Positions 1 through 8,019 of a stretch of 64,000 nucleotides of DNA are shown here, piece by piece. Where the stretch lies: assembly GCF_016735595.1 (NCBI RefSeq), contig NZ_JAERRB010000004.1, positions 434,001 through 498,000 on the forward strand, given 5' to 3'. The stretch's first letter is position 1. Each line of letters opens with the position of its first letter. Position numbers and translations under genes: made by a program. The notes under the pieces are model-generated. The model saw only the letters and a list, made by a program, of their open reading frames with translations. It had not been told where the DNA came from and ran no database searches. The DNA is from Chryseolinea lacunae. GTDB lineage: Bacteria; Bacteroidota; Bacteroidia; Cytophagales; Cyclobacteriaceae.

Positions 1-884
1 TGCAGATCCACAAACACAAGGCCGTTGAAGTTCAGTTTGCCTTTCAGCCACTCGCCCGTAAAAAACAGCGAAAGGGTGGAGGCGTCGAAGTTGTTTTTGC
101 GGGCCAGGTTTTTACTTTCATAAAACAACGGAAACGTGGAGGCCGCGGGCATCACACCCGCCAGGTTGCTTTCGAAGAGTTTTATATAGGGATAGGCCTT
201 CACCGAGTCGAGTGTGGGTTTGATAGTGGGAATGTCATTCTTCACATCCAGCACGGTCAGCCCTTTCACGGTGAAATGTTTGGCGCAGGCCAGCACACCG
301 TGGTCCTGCAAGCCACGCATAAACGCGGTGGCCTTCGCGGCAACATTCACCTTGTCTTCACCAAATGACCGGTAGCTCACCAGTGGATCTTGCGGGTTGC
401 TGCTCACGTCGGCTGTGGGACCAAAATTTAAATTCACACCCAACACTTTCATCTGTCGCGCCACTTCCCGGCCGGCCAGGTAAACCATCGAATCGTTTTT
501 GATGGCACCCAACACCAACGGTCGCGGCAGGCTCAGCGTGCTGTCGACCGATTGGCCCAGTCCCCACTCGGCGTCCTGGCCAATAAACAGCGGGATGCGC
601 GATGCGGCTTGAAAGCTGTTGGTGGCTTGCGCCTGATGCGTGGGGGTTTCGTATTGAAAAATCACGCCGCCCACATCATGGTTTTCGATGGCGTCGTTCA
701 CGGCGTGAAGCTCGTCTTTGTTGGCGTTGGGGGGCACGGTCACCATGAACAGCTGACCGATCTTTTCTTCCACGGTCAATGCGTGGAACACGCTGTCGAC
801 CCAATGATTTTTTCGCGTTTGTGCATGAGCCACGGCAAGTCCGCAGCCGAGGAATAGAAATGAGAGGAAAACTTTCTTTACCAT
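1..884 (-). CDS. GH3 family beta-N-acetylhexosaminidase-like protein, partial (C-terminus outside window)
   Basis: The reading frame is open from an ATG at 882-884 to the window edge, giving 294 visible residues. A signal peptide (MVKKVFLSFLFLGC..., cleavage near AHAQ) is followed by the start of a GH3 TIM barrel (LTVEEKIGQLFMV, IPLFIGQDAEWG, GREVARQMKVLGVNLNFGPTADV). These match NagZ-type enzymes that remove N-acetylglucosamine from peptidoglycan fragments. Bacteroidota homologues usually continue into a second GH3 and a beta-lactamase-like domain, which would lie outside. The nucleophile-type Asp is present at residue 293 (GLVFVD). The loop that normally reads KHFPGHGDT..DSH reads KHFTVKGLTVLDVK at residues 202-215, so both conserved histidines after KH are lysines. 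The family call is firm; activity is doubtful. It is divergent from mutL. Confidence 0.85.
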   Translation of the reverse strand, partial: MVKKVFLSFLFLGCGLAVAHAQTRKNHWVDSVFHALTVEEKIGQLFMVTVPPNANKDELHAVNDAIENHDVGGVIFQYETPTHQAQATNSFQAASRIPLFIGQDAEWGLGQSVDSTLSLPRPLVLGAIKNDSMVYLAGREVARQMKVLGVNLNFGPTADVSSNPQDPLVSYRSFGEDKVNVAAKATAFMRGLQDHGVLACAKHFTVKGLTVLDVKNDIPTIKPTLDSVKAYPYIKLFESNLAGVMPAASTFPLFYESKNLARKNNFDASTLSLFFTGEWLKGKLNFNGLVFVDL

Positions 885-1184
885 CAGGCCTTCAGGTTAA
901 AAATGAAAAGGTTCGAAAAAAATTGTGTAAAGCTCCAGCCTATAAAATTAGCGAATTGAAAGGGCTATTTAAACATTCCGGTCACCGAAGATGTTGAACG
1001 GCAAGACGAACGCAGGACCTGCCCGGTCAATGGACGTCATCGGTGACTAACGCTCGATCACATTTTTCGATATCGCCCGACCCTTAAATAACTCCGCGCA
1101 AGCCGCGAATGTTCTTTCACATTTGTCTTTAGAATACAACCGGAATGCCACATTTTTGTGACCGGTTACCCCTATATTCATTGC
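885..1184. other. Intergenic region between divergent GH3 gene and mutL
   Basis: About 300 bases without a convincing gene. It must carry the promoters for the leftward GH3 gene and the rightward mutL. The half next to the GH3 gene is AT-rich. I see no exact TAnnTTTG element, no strong hairpin and no small ORF with coding character. Confidence 0.5.
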
Positions 1185-2990
1185 ATGCCTGACATCATCC
1201 AGCTTTTGCCCGACTCCATCGCCAACCAGATTGCCGCCGGCGAGGTGGTGCAGCGACCGGCGTCGGCAGTGAAAGAGCTGATGGAAAACTCCATCGACGC
1301 CGACGCCACCCACATCAAACTCATCCTGAAGGAAGCGGGCAAAACCCTGCTCCAGGTGATCGACGATGGCAAGGGCATGTCGGAGACCGATGCACGCATG
1401 AGCCTCGAACGGCACGCCACCTCCAAGATCCGCTCGGCCGAAGACCTCTTCACCCTCCACACCATGGGGTTCCGCGGCGAAGCCCTTGCGTCGCTGGCGG
1501 CCGTGTCGCAGATGGAGCTGAAGACGCGCCCAGCCGAACAGGAACTGGGCACGCTGCTGGTAGTGGAAGGCTCGGACGTGAAACGTCAGGAACCCGTGGC
1601 CTGCGACAAGGGCACGAGCATCAGCGTAAAAAATCTTTTCTATAACATTCCCGCGCGTCGGAATTTTCTGAAGTCGAACGCAAACGAGTACCAACACATC
1701 GTGGACGAGTTTCAGCGGCTGGCGTTGGCCCATCCCGACGTGGCGTTTCAGCTCATCGAAACCGACACGATCGAATACGACCTGCACCCCGGCAAGCTGA
1801 GTCAACGCATCGTCAGCATCTTTGGCAAATCCTACCAGGAACAACTGGCCGCCTGTCAGGAAGAAACGGCACTGGTGAAAATGACCGGCTATCTGGGCAA
1901 ACCCCATTCGGCCAAGAAAAAACGCGGCGAGCAATTTTTGTTTGTTAACAAACGATTCATCCGCAGCGCCTACCTCAACCACGCCGTGATGAGTGCCTAC
2001 GAAGGGCTGCTCCCCGAAAACACGTTTCCGTTCTATGTGCTCTTCATCGAGATCGATCCCAAACACATCGACGTGAACGTGCACCCCACCAAAACCGAAA
2101 TCAAGTTCGACGACGAACGGGCGGTCTATGCGGTGGTGCTGTCGGCTGCGCGCCAGGCCCTGGGCGCCCATAACCTCATGCCCGCCATCGACTTCGATGC
2201 CGATGTGAACATCATCTCCAAACTCTCGGGCGACCCCACGCAATCGCGGGAAGTATATTTCGAAGAACGGTTCAGCACGGCCCTGCACCGCGGCAACAAA
2301 GAGAATTGGGAAAAAATCTACGAAGGCGACGCGCCCACGCCGCGGTTCACGGTGCCGGCGGAGCAACCGCCCGTGCAAACCCTGCGTTTCGAGAGCGCCC
2401 TAAACCAGGGGCCAGACGCCGCGCAGGAACAAAAAACATGTTTCCAACTTCATAACCGCTATATCGTTAAACAGGTGAAATCGGGGATGATGGTGGTGGA
2501 TCAACAGGCGGCACACGAGCGCATTTTGTACGAAAAGTTTCTGGCGCAGGCCAAAAACAAATCGGCGCAAAGCCAGCAGAGCCTGTTCCCTCAGGCCATC
2601 ACGTTCAACGCCGCCGACTTTGCCCTGGTGCTGGAGATGCAACAGGAAATAGAGGCGTTGGGCTTCCGCATCGAAGTGTTTGGCAAAAACACCTTGCTGG
2701 TGAACGGTGTGCCCGGTAATATTCCGGCCAGCCGCGAAAAGGAATTGTTTGAAGGGCTCATCGAGCAGTTCAAGATCAACCAATCCGAACTTTCCCTGCC
2801 ATTGCGCGAAAACCTGGCCCGCGCCCTGGCCCGCCGCGCCGCCCTCAAAAGCGGACAGGTGATGGCACGCGAGGAAATGCAGGCCCTGATCGACAATTTG
2901 TTTGTGTGCACCACGCCCAACTATGCGCCGGACGGGAAGCCCACATTTTTTATTTTTGAGTTGAATAAAATAGAAGCTTACTTTCGATAG
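1185..2990 (+). CDS. mutL: DNA mismatch repair protein MutL
   Basis: MutL couples mismatch recognition by MutS to strand incision and excision. The 601-residue protein starts at the ATG that gives MPDIIQLLPDSIANQIAAGEVV, the family's usual N-terminus; an upstream in-frame ATG at 1158 adds only non-conserved residues. GHKL ATPase motifs are intact: catalytic E31 and N35 in KELMENSIDADA, then DDGKGM, RHATSKI and GFRGEALASL. The transducer region has the KRFIRSAYLNHAV and HPTKTEIKF motifs. The C-terminal dimerisation domain carries DQQAAHERILYE, matching the metal-binding endonuclease motif DQHA-x2-E-x4-E except that His is Gln. It stands alone on this strand, followed by the rhomboid genes after about 30 bases. 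Confidence 0.97.
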   Translation: MPDIIQLLPDSIANQIAAGEVVQRPASAVKELMENSIDADATHIKLILKEAGKTLLQVIDDGKGMSETDARMSLERHATSKIRSAEDLFTLHTMGFRGEALASLAAVSQMELKTRPAEQELGTLLVVEGSDVKRQEPVACDKGTSISVKNLFYNIPARRNFLKSNANEYQHIVDEFQRLALAHPDVAFQLIETDTIEYDLHPGKLSQRIVSIFGKSYQEQLAACQEETALVKMTGYLGKPHSAKKKRGEQFLFVNKRFIRSAYLNHAVMSAYEGLLPENTFPFYVLFIEIDPKHIDVNVHPTKTEIKFDDERAVYAVVLSAARQALGAHNLMPAIDFDADVNIISKLSGDPTQSREVYFEERFSTALHRGNKENWEKIYEGDAPTPRFTVPAEQPPVQTLRFESALNQGPDAAQEQKTCFQLHNRYIVKQVKSGMMVVDQQAAHERILYEKFLAQAKNKSAQSQQSLFPQAITFNAADFALVLEMQQEIEALGFRIEVFGKNTLLVNGVPGNIPASREKELFEGLIEQFKINQSELSLPLRENLARALARRAALKSGQVMAREEMQALIDNLFVCTTPNYAPDGKPTFFIFELNKIEAYFR

Positions 2991-3019
2991 ACTATAGAGT
3001 TAGTAATTAAACCACCCTT

Positions 3020-3664
3020 ATGCTGAGACTTACGCCGGTTGTACGAAGTTTAATCATGATCAACGTCATTGTGTTTGTGGCCGCCTTCCTCGCGGGAAGC
3101 ATTATGCCGCAAGTTGACATCGGCTACTGTTTCGGCATGCCCGGCGCTGGTTCCGACGACCTGATTCACGCTTACCTCTCGTTGTTCAACGTGAAAACAG
3201 ATTGTTTTAAGCCCTACCAGCTTTTCACGTATATGTTTGTGCACGGCGGCTTCATGCACATCTTTTTCAACATGCTGAGCCTTGCCTTCATGGGTCCCAT
3301 TCTCGAAACCTATTGGGGCACAAAACGCTTCACGATATTCTACCTCGTCTGTGGCATCGGTGCCGGTATATTTAATATTTTTATAGACCAGTTTCTGGGG
3401 CTGGGATCATTCAGCAGAATGGTGGGGGCCTCGGGCGCTATCTACGGCATTTTGATGGGCTTCGGCATGATGTTTCCCAACATGGAAGTGCAACTGCTGA
3501 TTCCCCCCATACCTGTCAAAGCAAAATATCTGGTGTTTATACTAGGAGCGTTGAATTATATGATGGATCCAAGCGGTAACACGGCGCACTTTGCCCACTT
3601 GGGAGGAGTTGTTTTTGCATACTTCCTCGTCACTGCGTGGAAACGTGAAGGAGGAAATTACTAG
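3020..3664 (+). CDS. Rhomboid family intramembrane serine protease (first of tandem pair)
   Basis: A 214-residue polytopic membrane protein of the rhomboid family, which cleaves transmembrane helices within the bilayer. The catalytic dyad is visible as S138 in GASG (136-139) and H193 in AHFAHLGG. The conserved HGGFMHIFFNM motif of helix 2 (residues 75-85) supplies the oxyanion His/Asn. About six hydrophobic segments can be counted. The next gene, 14 bases downstream, is a second rhomboid, so the two are probably co-transcribed. Substrates cannot be predicted. Confidence 0.93.
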   Translation: MLRLTPVVRSLIMINVIVFVAAFLAGSIMPQVDIGYCFGMPGAGSDDLIHAYLSLFNVKTDCFKPYQLFTYMFVHGGFMHIFFNMLSLAFMGPILETYWGTKRFTIFYLVCGIGAGIFNIFIDQFLGLGSFSRMVGASGAIYGILMGFGMMFPNMEVQLLIPPIPVKAKYLVFILGALNYMMDPSGNTAHFAHLGGVVFAYFLVTAWKREGGNY

Positions 3665-3678
3665 GAACAGAGGCTTAT

Positions 3679-4575
3679 ATGTTCGAAGACTTTAAAAACG
3701 CATTTCACCGCTACAACAATGCACACGTGCAGATGATCATCATTAACGTGGTGATTTTTTTGGCCATGTCCGTCATCTTCGTGGTCAGCGATCTGTCGGG
3801 CGCGTCGTGGTTTGGTGATTTTATTGAGAGGCAGTTTGCCATTCCTTCTGCCCTTCCGGAATTGCTTGTACGTCCCTGGACGTTGGTGACGTATATGTTT
3901 GCGCATGGCCGGCTGGATGTTATGCACATCCTGTTCAACATGCTGGCGTTGTATTGGTTCGGCAGCCTCTTCGTGGAGTATCTGGGCAGCGACAAGATGA
4001 TTGCGCTGTATGTTATGGGTGGACTTGCCGGTGCGTTGATCTATCTGGTGATGTTCAACACCGTGCCATTTTATATCGAAAGAACACACGGCATGTCGTC
4101 GTATATGGTTGGCGCCTCGGCCGCCATCTACGCCATTGTGGTGGGCGTGGCGACGCTGTTGCCCGACTACACATTTTTCATGTTGTTTCTGGGGCCGGTG
4201 CGCATCAAATACATTGCGGGCTTCTATGTTGTGTTGTCATTCCTCGGCACAACCCAGGCCAACGCCGGTGGCAACCTTGCACACCTTGGAGGCGCGCTCA
4301 TGGGCTTTGTCTACATCAAGCAATTGCAGAGCGGGAATAACCTGGGGGGCTGGGTCACCTTCATCATTCAAAGTGTGAAAAAATTACTGGCGCCCAGGCA
4401 AAACGTTAAAGTGACCTACCGCAAGGAAGCGTCATCGGCGGCGCGCAAGGCGACGAAAGGCTCCAACATCTCTCAGGCGGAAATAGATGCCATACTCGAT
4501 AAAATTTCTGATGGCGGCTATGAAAGCCTCACCAAAGAAGAAAAAGACAAGCTCTTTCACGCCAGTAAAAAATAA
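3679..4575 (+). CDS. Rhomboid family intramembrane serine protease with cytoplasmic DUF6576-like tail
   Basis: 298 residues. The rhomboid core has HGRLDVMHILFNM, the nucleophile S147 in GASA (not GASG) and H202 in GNLAHLGG. A hydrophilic tail of about 80 residues follows the last helix and ends in SQAEIDAILDKISDGGYESL, which looks like the short DUF6576 module of Bacteroidota rhomboids. The tail may dock or regulate the protease (inference). It lies 14 bases after the first rhomboid. Transcription probably ends at the strong hairpin that begins in the stop codon. Confidence 0.92.
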   Translation: MFEDFKNAFHRYNNAHVQMIIINVVIFLAMSVIFVVSDLSGASWFGDFIERQFAIPSALPELLVRPWTLVTYMFAHGRLDVMHILFNMLALYWFGSLFVEYLGSDKMIALYVMGGLAGALIYLVMFNTVPFYIERTHGMSSYMVGASAAIYAIVVGVATLLPDYTFFMLFLGPVRIKYIAGFYVVLSFLGTTQANAGGNLAHLGGALMGFVYIKQLQSGNNLGGWVTFIIQSVKKLLAPRQNVKVTYRKEASSAARKATKGSNISQAEIDAILDKISDGGYESLTKEEKDKLFHASKK

Positions 4576-4602
4576 CACGCCTCGTAGTTAAAGGCGTGTT
4601 AT
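4572..4602. terminator. Bidirectional hairpin terminator between convergent genes
   Basis: A perfect 10-bp stem, ATAACACGCC (4572-4581) pairing with GGCGTGTTAT (4593-4602), with an 11-base loop. It lies between the rhomboid stop and the stop of the leftward hydrolase gene at 4607. A-rich and T-rich flanks on both sides suit termination of both transcripts. Confidence 0.8.
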
Positions 4603-4606
4603 AAAA

Positions 4607-5476
4607 TTATCGAGTCGTTAAAAACGTGCGAATGCCGGCGGCCATCGCTTCCGGTTTTTCTTCCTGCACAAAATGCCCGGCATCGTCGAAGGCGATATAC
4701 TGTGCATAGGGCAACTTCAATTTCCAGTGATTCAATTCAGCAGGCAACACAAACGAATCTTTCATTCCCCAAAAGAATAAAAACGGTTTGTCGCGCACGG
4801 TATCAAGCCGTTCCCACAAGCCCTGCCACCATTCGTTAGCGTGCGACATCTCCAGTCCGAAACCATATGGGCCTTTGCGGCTTCCGCGTGGCAAAGCATG
4901 TTTGTAGTGCTGATGATTTTGTTTCGTGAGTTTTTTCTTGTCGCCATAGGCGGCCGGCATAATGGTGTTGACGGGTGCGTTGAGCGTGACATACAGAAAT
5001 TTCCCCAGCAACGTACGGATCAATCGCGCAGGCCGTGCATAGTGTGGTTCGTTTTTCAGCGAACGCATCCACGTGTTGGAGAGAACAATCCGGTTAATGT
5101 TTTCGGGATGGTCCAGCACATAGCGCATGGCAATGCTTCCTCCAAAGTCGTTGGCCACGATGGTGATGTTTTTGAGGTCGAGTTGTTGTATGAATTTCTC
5201 CAAGCGTTGGGAGTGCGCGGCGCACGTATAGAACTCGCCCGGCGCCTTGTCAGACAAACCAAACCCCAGCAGGTCGATGGCCACACAGCGAAAACTATCG
5301 CGCAGTGCCTTCACCACGTCGCGATAGGCAAACGACCATTCCGGCGTGCCGTGCACAAACAAAATCACATCGCCTTTGCCTTCGTCGATGTAGTGAAGTT
5401 CGTTATCGTCTATAGTGAGCCAGCGCGAAGTGAACGGGTAGCGTTGGCGGTCTACCCAGGCGGGAGCGGTTTTCAT
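4607..5476 (-). CDS. Alpha/beta hydrolase, haloalkane dehalogenase-like
   Basis: 289 residues with an alpha/beta hydrolase fold: oxyanion motif HGTPEW (42-47), nucleophile elbow ANDFGG with Asp110 as nucleophile, acid candidate D240 in GMKDSF, and catalytic H268 in DAGHFVQEE. An Asp nucleophile and HGTPEW place it near haloalkane dehalogenases and epoxide hydrolases rather than serine esterases. The Trp that follows the Asp in true dehalogenases (DWGG) is Phe here, so dehalogenation is uncertain. No signal peptide. It is separated by about 38 bases from the upstream regulatory-like-domain gene on the same strand. Confidence 0.85.
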   Translation of the reverse strand: MKTAPAWVDRQRYPFTSRWLTIDDNELHYIDEGKGDVILFVHGTPEWSFAYRDVVKALRDSFRCVAIDLLGFGLSDKAPGEFYTCAAHSQRLEKFIQQLDLKNITIVANDFGGSIAMRYVLDHPENINRIVLSNTWMRSLKNEPHYARPARLIRTLLGKFLYVTLNAPVNTIMPAAYGDKKKLTKQNHQHYKHALPRGSRKGPYGFGLEMSHANEWWQGLWERLDTVRDKPFLFFWGMKDSFVLPAELNHWKLKLPYAQYIAFDDAGHFVQEEKPEAMAAGIRTFLTTR

Positions 5477-5514
5477 GCATACGGGGTTTAGTTACCTATA
5501 CGACGGAGCGTTCG

Positions 5515-6207
5515 CTAATGATACGCGCGCTCAAAGAAAGATCGCAGCGACGACACAATTTCTTCGGGATCGGTCGAGTAGAGCACCGGGCGACTTTGCT
5601 GGTTAAATTTTGCCAGCGTGCTGTAATACTCCGTTTCCGAAATCTCCAGCTCCTGCATGATGGTTTCCCGCAGCGTGGCATCGTTGATCACCTGGATGTA
5701 GGTTTTGATGCGGTCGTTTTCGTTGATGAGCTTCACCACCTTGCGTCGTTCTTTCTGGCCCCGCGAAAAATATTCCCACGGACTTGAGAACGCGTCGGCT
5801 GTGGTCATCTTGCGCGGCTTGGCATGTTCGGTGCGGGTCACTTCATTCTCGGCAATGCGCGCGCCGGTCACCGTAATTTCCTTCAGCATCTTCACACGCT
5901 CGCCCATGCGGATGAGAATGTCGTCTTCTTCAAACAACAACGGAATTTCGACGGTGCGATAACCCAGGTACGAGAGCACCAGGGTGTCGGTAGGCGCGGT
6001 CACCACCGTGAACACGCCGTTGGCGTCGGTGAGCGTGCCCCGGTGTTTGCCCTTCACCACCACGTGCACGCGGGCAAGGGCCGACATGGCGATGGAGTCT
6101 ACCACAATGCCCCGCGTTCGCTTTTGGGGCGCGGTCTGTGCCCAACCTGAACCTACTACTAAGACCAGCAGTCCCACCAACCATCCTATTTTTTTCCAGC
6201 GCATCAT
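5515..6207 (-). CDS. Exported carboxypeptidase-like regulatory domain protein
   Basis: About 230 residues from the MMRWKK start (an ORF extension to 6258 precedes the signal peptide and is unlikely). A signal peptide (WLVGLLVLVVGSGWAQ) is followed by one carboxypeptidase-D regulatory-like beta-sandwich: RGIVVDS, GTLTDANGVFTV, DTLVLSYLGYRTVEI. This is the plug-like domain also found at the front of SusC/TonB receptors. The C-terminal 100 residues are charged and helical, with no recognised fold. Probably a periplasmic or outer-membrane-associated protein of unknown role. It is transcribed toward the hydrolase gene and follows rlmN. Confidence 0.75.
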   Translation of the reverse strand: MMRWKKIGWLVGLLVLVVGSGWAQTAPQKRTRGIVVDSIAMSALARVHVVVKGKHRGTLTDANGVFTVVTAPTDTLVLSYLGYRTVEIPLLFEEDDILIRMGERVKMLKEITVTGARIAENEVTRTEHAKPRKMTTADAFSSPWEYFSRGQKERRKVVKLINENDRIKTYIQVINDATLRETIMQELEISETEYYSTLAKFNQQSRPVLYSTDPEEIVSSLRSFFERAYH

Positions 6208-6268
6208 GCCTATCCCGTTCTTGAAACCGAAAGTTTTTTTGTCTGGACTAGGATGCACGAAACGGTCA

Positions 6269-7315
6269 TTAAGTTTTATTGGCCAGCTGTCCGCAGGCGG
6301 CGTCGATGTCTTTGCCCCGGCTTTTGCGGATGCGGGTAGTGATGCCGTTCCGTTCCAGCAGGTCCATATACATGTTCAGCGAGTCTTCCGAAGCCTGCTG
6401 AAACTCGCCGTCGTCGATGGGGTTGTATTCGATGAGGTTTACTTTGGAGGGAATGATCTTGCAGAATTTGAGCAACGCCCGGGCATGTTCTTCGGAGTCG
6501 TTAATGCCTCTCCACACCACATACTCGTAGGTGACCTTGCGTTTGGTCTTGGCATACCAATAGCGCAGCGATTCGCCCAACTCGTCGAGGGGATTGGTGT
6601 CGTTGATGGGCATGATGGACGAACGCGTTTTGTCGAGCGCGGCGTGCAGCGACACCGCCAGGTTGAACTTCACACCGTCGTCGGCCATTTTCTGGATCAT
6701 TTTGGCAATGCCCACGGTGCTCACGGTGATGCGCTTCGATGCCATGTTCAGGCCTTTTTGTGCTGTGATCTTTTCGATGGCCGTCATCACGTTGGCATAG
6801 TTCAGCAACGGTTCGCCCATGCCCATAAACACGATGTTGGTGAGGGGGCGGTTAAAAAACAGCTCGGCTTGTTCCTTGATGGCCACCACCTGGTCATAGA
6901 TTTCGTCGGGACTGAGGTTGCGCTGGCGTTTGAGACGAGCCGTAGCACAAAATTTACAGGCCAGGCTGCAGCCCACCTGCGACGAAACACAGGCCGTGAT
7001 GCGTTTTTCGGTAGGGATCAAAACCGACTCCACCACCATGCCGTCGAACAGCGTCACGGCGTTCTTGATGGTGCCGTCGGCGCTCCGCTGCATGTGGTCT
7101 ACCTTGATGTGGTTGATGGTGAAATGCGTTTTCAGCATGTCGCGCAGGCCAATTGACAAATTGGTCATCTGGTCAAAATCCTTGGCCGACTTGTTCCACA
7201 GCCATTCATAGACCTGCTGTGCCCGAAAAGCCTTCTCTCCATGCTCCACAAAAAACGCCTTCAGCTCGTCGAGCTTCAGCTTTCGAATATCACGCTTGGC
7301 CGTCGTTTCTACCAT
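6269..7315 (-). CDS. rlmN: 23S rRNA (adenine2503-C2)-methyltransferase RlmN
   Basis: A 348-residue radical-SAM enzyme that methylates A2503 of 23S rRNA (and A37 of some tRNAs). The 4Fe-4S cluster cysteines are C116, C120 and C123 in CSLACKFC. The two mechanistic cysteines of RlmN/Cfr are visible as C109 (ACVSSQVGC) and C341 (DAACGQLA). Motifs GMGEPLLNY, TVSTVG and SLHAALD are all present. Length and start agree with the family. It may share a transcript with the regulatory-domain protein gene downstream. Confidence 0.97.
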   Translation of the reverse strand: MVETTAKRDIRKLKLDELKAFFVEHGEKAFRAQQVYEWLWNKSAKDFDQMTNLSIGLRDMLKTHFTINHIKVDHMQRSADGTIKNAVTLFDGMVVESVLIPTEKRITACVSSQVGCSLACKFCATARLKRQRNLSPDEIYDQVVAIKEQAELFFNRPLTNIVFMGMGEPLLNYANVMTAIEKITAQKGLNMASKRITVSTVGIAKMIQKMADDGVKFNLAVSLHAALDKTRSSIMPINDTNPLDELGESLRYWYAKTKRKVTYEYVVWRGINDSEEHARALLKFCKIIPSKVNLIEYNPIDDGEFQQASEDSLNMYMDLLERNGITTRIRKSRGKDIDAACGQLANKT

Positions 7316-7377
7316 GCGGCAAAGGTAGGGAAAATGAAGGACGTAGGGGCGACTCGGGGAGTCTCAAATTTCGGACG

Positions 7378-7809
7378 CTATTTGACCCGCAGAAAAATCT
7401 TGGTCTCGCACACCCGGCTGCTGTTGGTGATGATGAGCGAGTCGGCGTCGAATTTTTCCACAGAAAAGCCTTCGATGATGGTTTGCGATTTTTTGTCGAG
7501 GATGTAAAGACCCTCGCCGTTGAATTTGTAGAGGAAGCTCTTGGAGTTATAGGCCTTTTTGCGACTGATGATTTTGGTGCTTTCCTGCCCCGTGTTGTTG
7601 CTTTTGAATTCCAGGATCTGGGCCAGCCCACCGGCCGACGACATGCCTTTCATGTCTTCCACCAGCGCATCCGTGTCGGTGTCCTGATCGGGAAGGTCGT
7701 CTTCCACACAATTGCTTTGTTTCACCAGCTGCCATTTGCCTACGATGGATTGGGCTGGACTATGCACGCAGTACACTACGGATACGATCAGAAGCAGCAG
7801 GGTTTTCAT
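7378..7809 (-). CDS. Small exported protein, lipocalin-like, unknown function
   Basis: 143 residues from the ATG at 7807-7809, which directly starts the signal peptide MKTLLLLIVSVVYCVHSPAQ; an upstream in-frame ATG at 7827 only adds a non-signal prefix. The mature part begins SIVGKWQLVKQ, the opening strand of lipocalin-like DUFs of Bacteroidota, and continues with several short beta-strand-like stretches. Two cysteines remain after the signal region. No enzyme motif is seen. It lies 62 bases upstream of rlmN on the same strand. Confidence 0.65.
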   Translation of the reverse strand: MKTLLLLIVSVVYCVHSPAQSIVGKWQLVKQSNCVEDDLPDQDTDTDALVEDMKGMSSAGGLAQILEFKSNNTGQESTKIISRKKAYNSKSFLYKFNGEGLYILDKKSQTIIEGFSVEKFDADSLIITNSSRVCETKIFLRVK

Positions 7810-8019
7810 GGCGTGAGGTTTAACCAAATTTAACCAAAATTCAGGCCATTGAATGGACCCTTCGCATAATTTTGCCGCCCATCAGCGCCATGTGTTCCCG
7901 TTTTGTTCGCAGCTGGCGGCGGGTCATTCACAAACCCGATATAAATCCATGCACGGCCTGCGTGTTTGTTTGAAAACTCGCTTTAATAGCCGAAATTTTC
8001 ACCCTTCAAAACTTAGCGC

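Noticed and set aside
1047-2378. Long minus-strand ORF of 443 codons opposite mutL
   Set aside because: It is antisense to the well-conserved ATPase domain of MutL and encodes a His/Phe/Val-rich sequence typical of shadow frames in GC-rich coding DNA.
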